Assembly: GCA_002436505.1 (NCBI GenBank)
Contig: DJML01000117.1
Span: 25,656 to 40,529, forward strand
Origin: Bacteroidetes bacterium UBA6491
GTDB lineage: Bacteria; Bacteroidota; Bacteroidia; NS11-12g; UBA9320
Reading direction: 5' to 3'
Length of the DNA: 14,874 bases
Both the position numbers and the translations under genes were made by a program. Positions 1-6,227 of this stretch are shown here, one piece after another (position 1 is the stretch's first letter; every line of letters starts with the position of its first letter). The notes below the pieces were generated by a model. That model ran no database searches, was not told the DNA's origin, and worked only from the letters and a program-made list of their open reading frames with translations.

Positions 1-852
1 GTTAAGCGCAAAGGGAAACAAATGCGCCCGATGTTCGTCCTTCTTTCTGCTAAAATGTTCGGCAATATCAACGACCGTTCTTACCGTGGGGCGTCCCTGG
101 TCGAACTGCTGCATACAGCCACCCTGGTCCATGATGATGTTGTGGACGATGCCAATAAAAGAAGAGGGTTTTATTCAATAAATGCCCTTTGGAAAAACAA
201 AATTGCCGTTCTCGTTGGGGATTATCTGCTTAGCAAAGGTCTTCTCCTGGCTCTTAAGAACCGGGATCACGATATGCTGGAAATTCTTTCTAATGCTGTT
301 GAACAGATGAGTGAAGGAGAACTTCTCCAAATGGAAAAAGCGAGAAGGCTGGATATTACTGAAGATATTTATTTTGATATTATCTCTAAAAAGACAGCTT
401 CACTGATAGCTTCTTGTTGTGGCATTGGGGCATGTTCTACTACGGACAACCAGGCTGATGTGAAAAAAATGGAGGCCTTTGGACTTAATGCAGGGATCGC
501 CTTCCAGATCAAGGATGATCTTTTTGATTACGGTGAAATGGATATTGGCAAACCTACAGGAATAGATATCAGAGAAAAGAAAATGACCTTACCTCTTATC
601 TATGCCCTGCAGCATTGCGATCAAGCTGTTAAGAAGAAAGTGATCAATACGGTCAAGAATCACAACAAGGACAAGGCCAGGGTCGCAGAGGTGATCACTT
701 TTGTAACGCAAAGCGGAGGAATAGAATACGCAAGGGAAAAGATGCTGGATCATTACAATAAAGCCCTGGAACTCCTTAATGAATTTCCAGATTCAGAGGC
801 CCGGGAGCAACTGAATGCCCTCGTAGATTACGTCATAACCCGGAAGAAATAG
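1..852 (+). CDS. trans-polyprenyl diphosphate synthase, 5'-truncated by window edge
   Basis: This enzyme condenses isopentenyl diphosphate onto an allylic diphosphate to make a long isoprenoid chain, probably the menaquinone side chain, at the cytoplasmic face of the membrane. The frame is open from base 1, which encodes VKRKGKQMRP, the conserved G-K-x-x-R-P substrate loop, so the true start lies upstream. About 40 residues are missing compared with the usual length of about 325. Counting from the Met at base 22, the first Asp-rich motif DDVVD is at residues 38-42 and the second, DDLFD, at 165-169. Both are intact, so the enzyme should be active. The residue five before the first motif is Ala33. 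Small residues there go with long-chain rather than farnesyl or geranylgeranyl products, so an octaprenyl or heptaprenyl synthase is likely (inference). The 3' end overlaps the convergent DUF3365 gene by 20 bp. Confidence 0.93.
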   Translation, partial: VKRKGKQMRPMFVLLSAKMFGNINDRSYRGASLVELLHTATLVHDDVVDDANKRRGFYSINALWKNKIAVLVGDYLLSKGLLLALKNRDHDMLEILSNAVEQMSEGELLQMEKARRLDITEDIYFDIISKKTASLIASCCGIGACSTTDNQADVKKMEAFGLNAGIAFQIKDDLFDYGEMDIGKPTGIDIREKKMTLPLIYALQHCDQAVKKKVINTVKNHNKDKARVAEVITFVTQSGGIEYAREKMLDHYNKALELLNEFPDSEAREQLNALVDYVITRKK

Positions 853-1429
853 TGTCTTTAAAGGTCACTACCCACATTCCCCTGAAATCTCCTTCACTGT
901 AATTTATTGCTTTGTCTTTTGGATATAATTTAAGGATCTCCTCATAATTTCTTAGAGCAAGACCATTGTCTTTGGTGCCATGACAATTAAGACATAACCC
1001 TTTTATTTCTATCGGATGATAATAATTGATCCTCTTCCTTTTATCAATTCCTATCTGAGGTTTCAATTCTTTGCTCTTTTCTTTTGCATGCTCGAACAAG
1101 GTGAGAATATTCTTTTCGAAGTCATCGGGCTTATTTTTAGGATTTCTCAATTTTGACGATGTCCTTCTTATTGTCACATTTTGTGCTTTGCTCAATGAAT
1201 CAAGTATCGGAAGCGCATGAATATTGCAATAATTTATAGCACCCACTATCCCCGAATCTCCAATCGCACCTTTTAGCCTCCCTGACAAAGCGGTTGCAGT
1301 AAAATTTACTATTTCACTACCCTCTATACGGTATTTCTCTGCAACCTCCTCCGGGAGCTTGCCCTCGTCTGATGTTGTACATTGAACCAATAAGAACGAG
1401 GTGAGTAATATTGCTGCTATGTATCGCAT
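833..1429 (-). CDS. DUF3365 family single-haem c-type lipoprotein
   Basis: This is a predicted periplasm-facing, lipid-anchored, haem-binding protein of about 198 residues. The start at 1429 is chosen because MRYIAAILLTSFLLVQC is then a clean lipoprotein signal with Cys17 as the lipidated residue. An upstream in-frame ATG at 1459 would add ten residues inside the rhodanese gene and bury the signal. The mature part shows DUF3365 hallmarks: an INYCNIHALPI segment, RRTSSKLRNPKNKPDDFE in the middle, and GLCLNCHG, a CxxCH haem-c attachment site, in the C-terminal half. DUF3365 domains occur as sensors or electron-transfer modules; no kinase or cyclase output is attached here, so this is the stand-alone form. 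The ATG shares one base with the rhodanese stop (TAATG), indicating translational coupling. Substrate and redox partner are unknown. Confidence 0.85.
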   Translation of the reverse strand: MRYIAAILLTSFLLVQCTTSDEGKLPEEVAEKYRIEGSEIVNFTATALSGRLKGAIGDSGIVGAINYCNIHALPILDSLSKAQNVTIRRTSSKLRNPKNKPDDFEKNILTLFEHAKEKSKELKPQIGIDKRKRINYYHPIEIKGLCLNCHGTKDNGLALRNYEEILKLYPKDKAINYSEGDFRGMWVVTFKDTISSGL

Positions 1430-1899
1430 TATTTTACCGGTTTGCCACTGGATTGCCATGCCCCTATGCCGCCACGTAGATCATAGAGTGTCGTAAACCC
1501 TGCTTCTTTCATCATCTGCATTGCAGAGTTGCTTCTCCCTCCAGACCGGCAATAGATAAGGTATGTTTTGGCTTTATCTAAATTCTGAATATCAGACTCA
1601 AAGGTTCCGTAGATATTCATATTTCTTGCTCCTTCAATATGGCCGGAGTTGAATTCCTCCGGAGTCCTGACATCGATCAAAACATTATTGGTGTCCCTGG
1701 CAAGTTGCTCGAACTCATCTGCCGTTATTACTTTAGCAACGCTCTGGCCTGTTTGTTCCCCATCGTTCACTTCTACCGAAGTACCGTTTATCATTTTCTT
1801 ATTGTCCGATGCCCCCTGAGAACAGGATGCCATGACCATGGATGATAGTGCCATGGTCAATACCACACCTGACATAATTTGTCTCATTTTTAAATTCAT
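1429..1899 (-). CDS. rhodanese-like lipoprotein
   Basis: This is a single-domain rhodanese of 156 residues, predicted to transfer sulfane sulfur or to handle persulfides outside the cytoplasmic membrane. The N-terminus has a hydrophobic stretch ending in the lipobox MASC, with Cys26 as the lipid-anchor residue. A low-complexity polar linker follows up to about residue 55. The rhodanese domain fills residues 56-154: VLIDVRTPEEF at 73-83, GHIEGARN at 86-93, the active-site loop CRSGGRS at 117-123 with catalytic Cys117, and LRGGIGAWQ near the end. All signature residues are present. It is the first gene of a two-gene unit with the DUF3365 haem protein and lies divergently from the RnfD-like gene. 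A TATATTTG promoter element and a Crp/Fnr-type palindrome lie just upstream. The physiological sulfur donor cannot be deduced. Confidence 0.9.
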   Translation of the reverse strand: MNLKMRQIMSGVVLTMALSSMVMASCSQGASDNKKMINGTSVEVNDGEQTGQSVAKVITADEFEQLARDTNNVLIDVRTPEEFNSGHIEGARNMNIYGTFESDIQNLDKAKTYLIYCRSGGRSNSAMQMMKEAGFTTLYDLRGGIGAWQSSGKPVK

Positions 1900-1921
1900 A
1901 CCTATTGAAGATTAGATGTAG

Positions 1922-1929
1922 CAAATATA
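1922..1929 (-). promoter_or_regulatory. putative -7 element (TATATTTG) for the rhodanese-DUF3365 unit
   Basis: The minus strand reads TATATTTG, an exact match to the Bacteroidota -7 consensus TAnnTTTG. Transcription would start near 1917, about 18 nt before the rhodanese ATG. No TTTG -33 box sits at the normal 19-21 bp spacing; the region where it should be lies next to the Crp/Fnr-type palindrome. That fits a promoter that depends on an activator (inference). Confidence 0.55.
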
Positions 1930-1952
1930 GCCTCAAAAACAACGGTCATTTG

Positions 1953-1966
1953 GTGATATTCATCAC
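1953..1966. promoter_or_regulatory. Crp/Fnr-type palindrome GTGAT-ATTC-ATCAC
   Basis: This is a perfect inverted repeat with 5-bp arms and a 4-bp spacer, containing GTGA-N6-TCAC as in Crp/HcpR-type sites and GAT-N4-ATC as in Fnr-type sites. Its centre (1959.5) is about 42 bp upstream of the start site predicted from the TATATTTG element on the minus strand. That is the classic class II activator position. It is also about 110 bp upstream of the divergent RnfD-like start codon. The identity of the regulator is not visible in this window. Confidence 0.45.
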
Positions 1967-1992
1967 AAAGAGAAAGACTTGCTGATCGCCCA

Positions 1993-2010
1993 ATACCTGT
2001 CAACAGGTAT
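1993..2010. promoter_or_regulatory. perfect 18-bp palindrome, candidate operator
   Basis: ATACCTGT-CA-ACAGGTAT has perfect 8-bp arms around a 2-bp centre. It lies between the divergent transcription units, 59 bp upstream of the RnfD-like ATG. The tiny loop argues against an RNA hairpin and for a site bound by a dimeric regulator. A weak -7-like TACTTTTC at 2018-2025 would put it within the RnfD-like promoter, where binding could repress. I do not recognise the regulator family from the sequence. Confidence 0.45.
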
Positions 2011-2069
2011 AGTCATTTACTTTTCCGGTCCTTTCCGTATAAACAAACATCAATCATTCAGAATCCATT

Positions 2070-2921
2070 ATGAAGTTACGTTTCAAAGAGTATTTAAAGG
2101 AATTAAGGGACCCTCGCTATTTTCAGATCATCTATCTGTTCCTTTTTCTTGTCTACGGCATCTTTAACCTGGCATGGGATGCCAATATTCTCAAATACAG
2201 CCTTGTCATTGGAAGTGCACTGTTAACACAATACATATGCCTTCGTATCACAAAACAGGGCATCGGTTCGCTGAAGAGTGCCCTTATAACCTCTTTGGGG
2301 CTTTGCCTGCTTCTGAACGCAGACAAAGCATGGATCTATGTTCTTGCCGGCGTCCTAGCTATCAGCAGTAAATTTATAATCCGAATAAAGAACAAACACC
2401 TGTTCAACCCGGCAAATTTCGGGATCATCATGGCAATCATCCTAACCGGAGATGCATGGGTGAGCCCCGGCCAGTGGGGAAGCAACGCAATACTATTGTA
2501 CTTCATAGGTGCTGCCGGCCTGATGGTTATTCTTAATGTCGGCCGGATCGATACTTCTCTGGTGTTCATTGGCACCTACACATTCCTTCTGCTTGGCCGT
2601 GATATTTATTATCTGGGCTGGGAATTTGATGTGGTGGCTCATAAGATCACGAATGGGTCCCTTCTTCTGTTCGCCTTCTTTATGATCACTGACCCGATGA
2701 CGATCCCAAACCACAGAAAAGGTCGGATCATCTGGTCCGTTCTTGTGGCGGTACTGGTGTTCCTTGCATCTAGCAGACTATATGTTCAAACGGCGGCGGT
2801 TTGGGTGTTGTTCTTTGTGACACCTGCTACCGTGATCCTTGATAAAATATATAAAGCGAAAAAGTTTGAATGGCATTTCGGCCTTTCAATGAACTCAATA
2901 TCTAATAAATTTAATCTGTAG
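2070..2921 (+). CDS. stand-alone NqrB/RnfD-like integral membrane protein
   Basis: This 283-residue polytopic protein has roughly eight to ten hydrophobic segments, beginning around residue 19 and ending around 256. Two motifs place it in the NQR2/RnfD family: NKHLFNPANFG at 108-118, and GSLLLFAFFMITDPMTIP at 196-213, the counterpart of the F-M-x-T-D-P-x-T-x-P signature. In NqrB and RnfD the family forms the membrane core of Na+/H+-coupled electron-transfer complexes and carries FMN covalently on the Thr of an S-G-A-T loop. I see no S-G-A-T motif here, and the protein is shorter than NqrB (about 410) or RnfD (about 350). No other Nqr or Rnf subunit is nearby. It is therefore a solitary relative of unknown cargo. 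It forms an obvious operon with the DUF2330 gene 4 bp downstream and is divergent from the rhodanese-haem pair. Confidence 0.8.
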   Translation: MKLRFKEYLKELRDPRYFQIIYLFLFLVYGIFNLAWDANILKYSLVIGSALLTQYICLRITKQGIGSLKSALITSLGLCLLLNADKAWIYVLAGVLAISSKFIIRIKNKHLFNPANFGIIMAIILTGDAWVSPGQWGSNAILLYFIGAAGLMVILNVGRIDTSLVFIGTYTFLLLGRDIYYLGWEFDVVAHKITNGSLLLFAFFMITDPMTIPNHRKGRIIWSVLVAVLVFLASSRLYVQTAAVWVLFFVTPATVILDKIYKAKKFEWHFGLSMNSISNKFNL

Positions 2922-2925
2922 AATT

Positions 2926-4380
2926 ATGAAACACTTAAAAACGACAATCTTAATTTTTACCGCATTGTTGGGCTCGGCAGGCACCGTATCCTCCTTTTGC
3001 GGATTTTACGTTGCATCCGCAGGTGCAGAACTGTATAACGACAAATCTCAGGTCATCCTGGTCCGGGACGGCAATCACTCTATTATCACCATGAGCAATG
3101 ACTTCAAAGGGAATGTACGCGATTTTGCTATGGTTGTGCCGGTTCCTGTTGTGCTTAAAAAGGACATGGTTAAAGTAGTTGACCCGGGAGTTTTTAAACG
3201 ACTGGATGCGTACTCAGGGCCACGCCTCGTAGAATACTATGACCAGAATCCCTGCCAGAAGATTGAATACCTCTATGATAAAATAACAGCTACCAGGTCA
3301 ATGGAGGCCGTCACTGAAGACAGTGAGATCGTTGAAGTAAAAAAATACAAAGTCACAATTGAAGAAAAATATACCGTTGGCGAATATGATATATTAGTCC
3401 TAAGTGCAAAAGAGTCTGAAGGTCTGAAACAATGGTTAATTGATAATGATTATAAGATCCCTGAAAAGGCAGAAAGAGTTCTGGAACCATACATCAAGAG
3501 CAACATGAAATTCTTTGTGGTGAAAGTAAATCTTGACGAAGTAAGCCAGACAGGGTTCTCAGAGCTGCGCCCCATACAACTAAGTTTCGAATCTGAGCGA
3601 TTTATGCTTCCGCTGCGTCTTGGGATGGCCAACAGCAGGGGAACACAGGACATGATCGTTTATGCTTTCACACGATCTGGTCGCGTTGAAGCAGCGAATT
3701 ACAGGACCGTTAATATGCCAACGGCCCGAATGGTCCCTACCTTTGTTAAACAACAGTTTGGGAATTTCTATAAGGACCTGTTTGATCGCAGGTATAATTC
3801 TGAAGGGAAAGATGCCGTTTTCCTTGAGTATGCATGGAACGTTACTCCAACATGGCCGGGTGCTAAGTGCGACCCTTGCGTTGGACCACCACCTGTTTAC
3901 AATGACTTTAAGGAAGCTGGTGTCCCATGGATCAATAATGGTAATGGAGGAAACGTTTTCTTTACAAGGTTGCATGTCCGCTACAGTGAGGACAAGTTCC
4001 CTGAGGACCTGTTCTTTATCGTCACCCCGAATACAGAACATTTTCAGAGCAGATATATTGTGACCAATCCTGCCTATGGTGATCTGTCGTGTGATCTCGG
4101 AATAAAATATCAGCATGATCTTAAGATCAGAAGGAAGAAAGAACTTATGGAGCTTGCTGCCCTTACTGGTTGGTCTGCAAATATTTACACAAAATATGTC
4201 GAGTACGGTTCAGGAAAAATTGACTCCAGTGGTTCAACTCAGAAACAGAGGAATTCAGTAGTACCGATTGCTCCTCGCGGAGGCCATGGACCAACCTTGC
4301 CCGCTCTGGTTTTCATTTTTGCTTTTATTGGTATTGTGTTTCTTTTGACCCGTTTAAGACCGCTTGCCACTATCACATAA
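2926..4380 (+). CDS. DUF2330 family exported, C-terminally membrane-anchored protein
   Basis: This 484-residue protein has an N-terminal signal peptide (about residues 1-24) and a C-terminal hydrophobic helix (about 457-475) followed by a short basic tail. The bulk is therefore extracytoplasmic and tethered by its end. The mature sequence opens with CGFYVASAGAE and continues with SQVILVRDGNHSIITMS and RDFAMVVPVPVV (66-77), the recognisable DUF2330 signature. Cysteines are few: 25, 110, a CDPC pair at 315-318, and 389. The CxxC could form a disulfide or bind metal. The domain's biochemical function is not known. Translation starts 4 bp after the RnfD-like stop codon, so the two are almost certainly co-transcribed and may form a membrane complex (inference). 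Base composition and codon use look like the neighbours. Confidence 0.85.
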   Translation: MKHLKTTILIFTALLGSAGTVSSFCGFYVASAGAELYNDKSQVILVRDGNHSIITMSNDFKGNVRDFAMVVPVPVVLKKDMVKVVDPGVFKRLDAYSGPRLVEYYDQNPCQKIEYLYDKITATRSMEAVTEDSEIVEVKKYKVTIEEKYTVGEYDILVLSAKESEGLKQWLIDNDYKIPEKAERVLEPYIKSNMKFFVVKVNLDEVSQTGFSELRPIQLSFESERFMLPLRLGMANSRGTQDMIVYAFTRSGRVEAANYRTVNMPTARMVPTFVKQQFGNFYKDLFDRRYNSEGKDAVFLEYAWNVTPTWPGAKCDPCVGPPPVYNDFKEAGVPWINNGNGGNVFFTRLHVRYSEDKFPEDLFFIVTPNTEHFQSRYIVTNPAYGDLSCDLGIKYQHDLKIRRKKELMELAALTGWSANIYTKYVEYGSGKIDSSGSTQKQRNSVVPIAPRGGHGPTLPALVFIFAFIGIVFLLTRLRPLATIT

Positions 4381-4822
4381 AAGGGATACTTCATTGTATC
4401 TGCACCCTATAGAAGTAAAGCTGGTCTTTGATCTATTTAAAAACCTTATGACCTTTTTTGGGCATCTCACACTAATAGAAGGCAGGCATTTATTTTCAAG
4501 TTACTTTTTTCAGGTGATATTCATTCTAAATAAAGTGATCCGTAAAATTAATGCCTGTTTTGATGTAGAGGATCATTCCAGACGCCATGGGGTAAATCCT
4601 CTGTCCCCCCAAACCACAAGTTACGCATTATTCGCCGTAGATTCAATCGACCATGGCCTGAAACAAACGTATAAACAAATAGTAAGTTTTAGTCTTCATG
4701 GCTGTTTATGGCCCAGACAGCAATAAATAGGTATTGTAAGCAAAAAATGGAATACCGAACTTCGTTTTGGGGGGTGACGGGGGTGTAAATAGGTGTGTAA
4801 AATTTATTTCAATTATCCCAAC

Positions 4823-4850
4823 GGACCCCTTCTTTTAGGGTCTTCTTATT
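4823..4850 (+). terminator. weak terminator-like hairpin in the 4381-5016 gap
   Basis: GGACCC and GGGTCT pair (five Watson-Crick pairs plus one G-T) around the 9-nt loop CTTCTTTTA. T-rich TCTTATT follows. It lies 440 bp after the DUF2330 stop, which is far for that operon's terminator, so it could instead end a non-coding transcript. The stem is short. Confidence 0.25.
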
Positions 4851-4863
4851 TCAAATAGATCCA

Positions 4864-4902
4864 ATTATCTGAGAGATAATCAACCCTGAGAAACAGCCTC
4901 AG
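4864..4902. repeat. two adjacent inverted repeats
   Basis: ATTATCT-GAG-AGATAAT (4864-4880) has perfect 7-bp arms. CTGAG-AAACAGC-CTCAG (4886-4902) follows after 5 bp with perfect 5-bp arms. They lie upstream of the hydrolase promoter at 5004, so they would not be in that mRNA. They could be protein-binding sites or stems of an uncharacterised RNA. Confidence 0.35.
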
Positions 4903-5003
4903 TTAATTGCTCAAATACCAGCCTATCTTTCAGTAGAGGCATCAAATTTTATTTCTTGCGTATTTTTCTGTTTCTACCCACTTATACCTCATTGCCACTA
5001 TCC

Positions 5004-5011
5004 TATATTTG
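5004..5011 (+). promoter_or_regulatory. putative -7 element (TATATTTG) giving a near-leaderless hydrolase mRNA
   Basis: TATATTTG matches TAnnTTTG exactly, and its last base is only 5 nt before the ATG at 5017. A start site 4-6 nt downstream would fall on or next to the start codon, so the mRNA would be leaderless. No good -33 TTTG is seen at the expected spacing. The match could be chance in AT-rich DNA. Confidence 0.4.
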
Positions 5012-5016
5012 TTCAT

Positions 5017-6069
5017 ATGGCATTCAGATTCGCCGGCATTTTATTTTTATTGCTATTGGCAACATCCATCGTTGCGCAGGACATTGATTACACATCAAAT
5101 GAGAACTGGTGGGCAAGACCGGACATGAATGACTTTGCAGACCATGTCCCGATGGGCCCTTTTTATGACCGACAGGATTCAGCAAAGGCAGATGTCTTCT
5201 TTATCCACCCAACCACCTATTACAGAGGGCTCAGTGCCAATGCTTCACTTAAGAATCAAACTTCAAGCCGTCTTACAAATGTCGTTCTTTTAAATCAGGC
5301 TACTGTATTCAATGGCTCATGCAGAGTGTTTGCGCCGAAGTACCGGCAGACGATCCTTAAAGAATTCATGCTCAAAGATGATACAGGCCGGGTCTCATAT
5401 TTCGACATAGCATATAGTGACATCAGAATTGCCTTCGAGACCTATTTAAAAGAATTTAACAACGGAAGACCTGTTGTTATAGCAGGTCACAGCCAGGGAA
5501 GTTATCTTGCTCAGCGCCTGTTGGCAGATTATTTTGAGAATAAACCACTTTACGATCAACTTGTCGTAGCATATATTCCTGGCTATCCATTGCCTGAATC
5601 AAACTTTGGTACTTTATACAAACAAATCAAAACGTGTAACATTCCGAATGAAACAGGATGTATTGCAACATGGCAAACAATGAATTACGAAGGGACATTT
5701 CGATTTAATGACAGACTTGATGGTAGATTACTGGTTTATACCAGTAGCGGACACCGGTTTTTAACAGCTGATGATTCTCTTGCCTGCACCAATCCGTTAA
5801 GTTGGAGGAGTGATCAGGTAACCATTCCTACAGACTCAAACCCCGGTAGTCTGATCTCTGTGACAAGGCCTGGCCATATGCCAGAACCTAAAAAAGAAGT
5901 ATGCGATGCAACTGTTTGGAAAGGTAAAGCAGTAGTGACCGAACTCAAAGATCTGTCATTCAACAGCACTGGGGGAAATTATCACATTCATGATTACGGA
6001 CTTTTCTGGGTTTCAATACGTCGAAACGTTGCTTATCGTATTGAAAATCACCTTTCGGTATCTGATTGA
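5017..6069 (+). CDS. exported DUF3089 alpha/beta-hydrolase
   Basis: This 350-residue protein has a Sec signal peptide (residues 1-20, ending SIVA before QD), so it acts outside the cytoplasmic membrane. The DUF3089 fold is shown by ADVFFIHPTTYY at 58-69, RVFAPKYRQ at 103-111, the nucleophile elbow AGHSQG at 156-161 with Ser159, CTNPLSW at 257-263, and a C-terminal YHIHDYGLFW at 322-331 that supplies the likely catalytic His (323 or 325). The serine-hydrolase machinery looks complete, so an esterase or lipase-like activity is expected, but the substrate is unknown. The ATG at 5017 is chosen because the signal peptide begins at once and no other start gives one. It is flanked by non-coding DNA on both sides and looks monocistronic. 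Confidence 0.88.
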   Translation: MAFRFAGILFLLLLATSIVAQDIDYTSNENWWARPDMNDFADHVPMGPFYDRQDSAKADVFFIHPTTYYRGLSANASLKNQTSSRLTNVVLLNQATVFNGSCRVFAPKYRQTILKEFMLKDDTGRVSYFDIAYSDIRIAFETYLKEFNNGRPVVIAGHSQGSYLAQRLLADYFENKPLYDQLVVAYIPGYPLPESNFGTLYKQIKTCNIPNETGCIATWQTMNYEGTFRFNDRLDGRLLVYTSSGHRFLTADDSLACTNPLSWRSDQVTIPTDSNPGSLISVTRPGHMPEPKKEVCDATVWKGKAVVTELKDLSFNSTGGNYHIHDYGLFWVSIRRNVAYRIENHLSVSD

Positions 6070-6112
6070 GTAAAGATTTGCAGAACATCTCAAACTAATG
6101 AAATTTAATATA

Positions 6113-6145
6113 TTGCTCTTCTAACGGACAGAACGACTATATTTG
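6113..6145 (+). promoter_or_regulatory. putative promoter TTG-N22-TATATTTG for the T9SS cargo gene
   Basis: An exact TAnnTTTG -7 element (TATATTTG, 6138-6145) has a TTG at 6113-6115, 22 bp upstream, close to the usual -33 spacing. Transcription would begin near 6150 and leave a leader of about 78 nt before the ATG at 6228. The rest of the 158-bp gap after the hydrolase gene shows nothing else recognisable. Confidence 0.55.
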
Positions 6146-6227
6146 ATTGAATGCAAGGCCTTTGCGTTTTTAACTGTTGTATAAATTAATAATTGAACTG
6201 AACTTTTACCCTGCATAAGAACTTATT

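Larger units (their letters stand above)
4381..5016. other. 636-bp gap without a convincing gene
   Basis: No reading frame here resembles a protein. A 120-codon frame at 4364-4726 has no recognisable motif, overlaps the DUF2330 end and is judged spurious. The gap holds several inverted repeats: GATAC/GTATC at 4385-4400 just after the DUF2330 stop, GGTATT/AATACC at 4730-4756, GGACCC/GGGTCT at 4823-4843, ATTATCT/AGATAAT at 4864-4880 and CTGAG/CTCAG at 4886-4902. Two G runs (six and five G) lie at 4769-4783. A -7 promoter element ends at 5011. Its content could be terminators, an unrecognised structured RNA or decayed sequence. Confidence 0.6.

Noticed and set aside
1427..1459. Longer start for the DUF3365 protein at the ATG at 1459
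   Set aside because: It adds ten residues inside the rhodanese coding region and moves the lipoprotein signal away from the N-terminus; the TAATG-coupled ATG at 1429 gives a normal signal.
2070..2921. A full Rnf or Nqr respiratory complex locus
   Set aside because: Only one subunit-like gene is present; the partners expected next to it are absent and the S-G-A-T flavin site is missing.
3662..4063. 133-codon open frame in another plus frame inside the DUF2330 gene
   Set aside because: It is fully contained in the DUF2330 frame and has no recognisable protein features.
3580..4116. 178-codon open frame on the minus strand inside the DUF2330 gene
   Set aside because: It lies antisense to a well-supported coding region and its translation shows no family motif; it is a shadow frame.
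4364..4726. 120-codon open frame after the DUF2330 gene
   Set aside because: It overlaps the end of the DUF2330 gene, has no recognisable motif, unbalanced composition and no start signal, and the reverse strand is equally uninformative.
4769..4783. G-quadruplex at the G-rich stretch
   Set aside because: Only two runs of three or more G are present, whereas an intramolecular quadruplex needs four.
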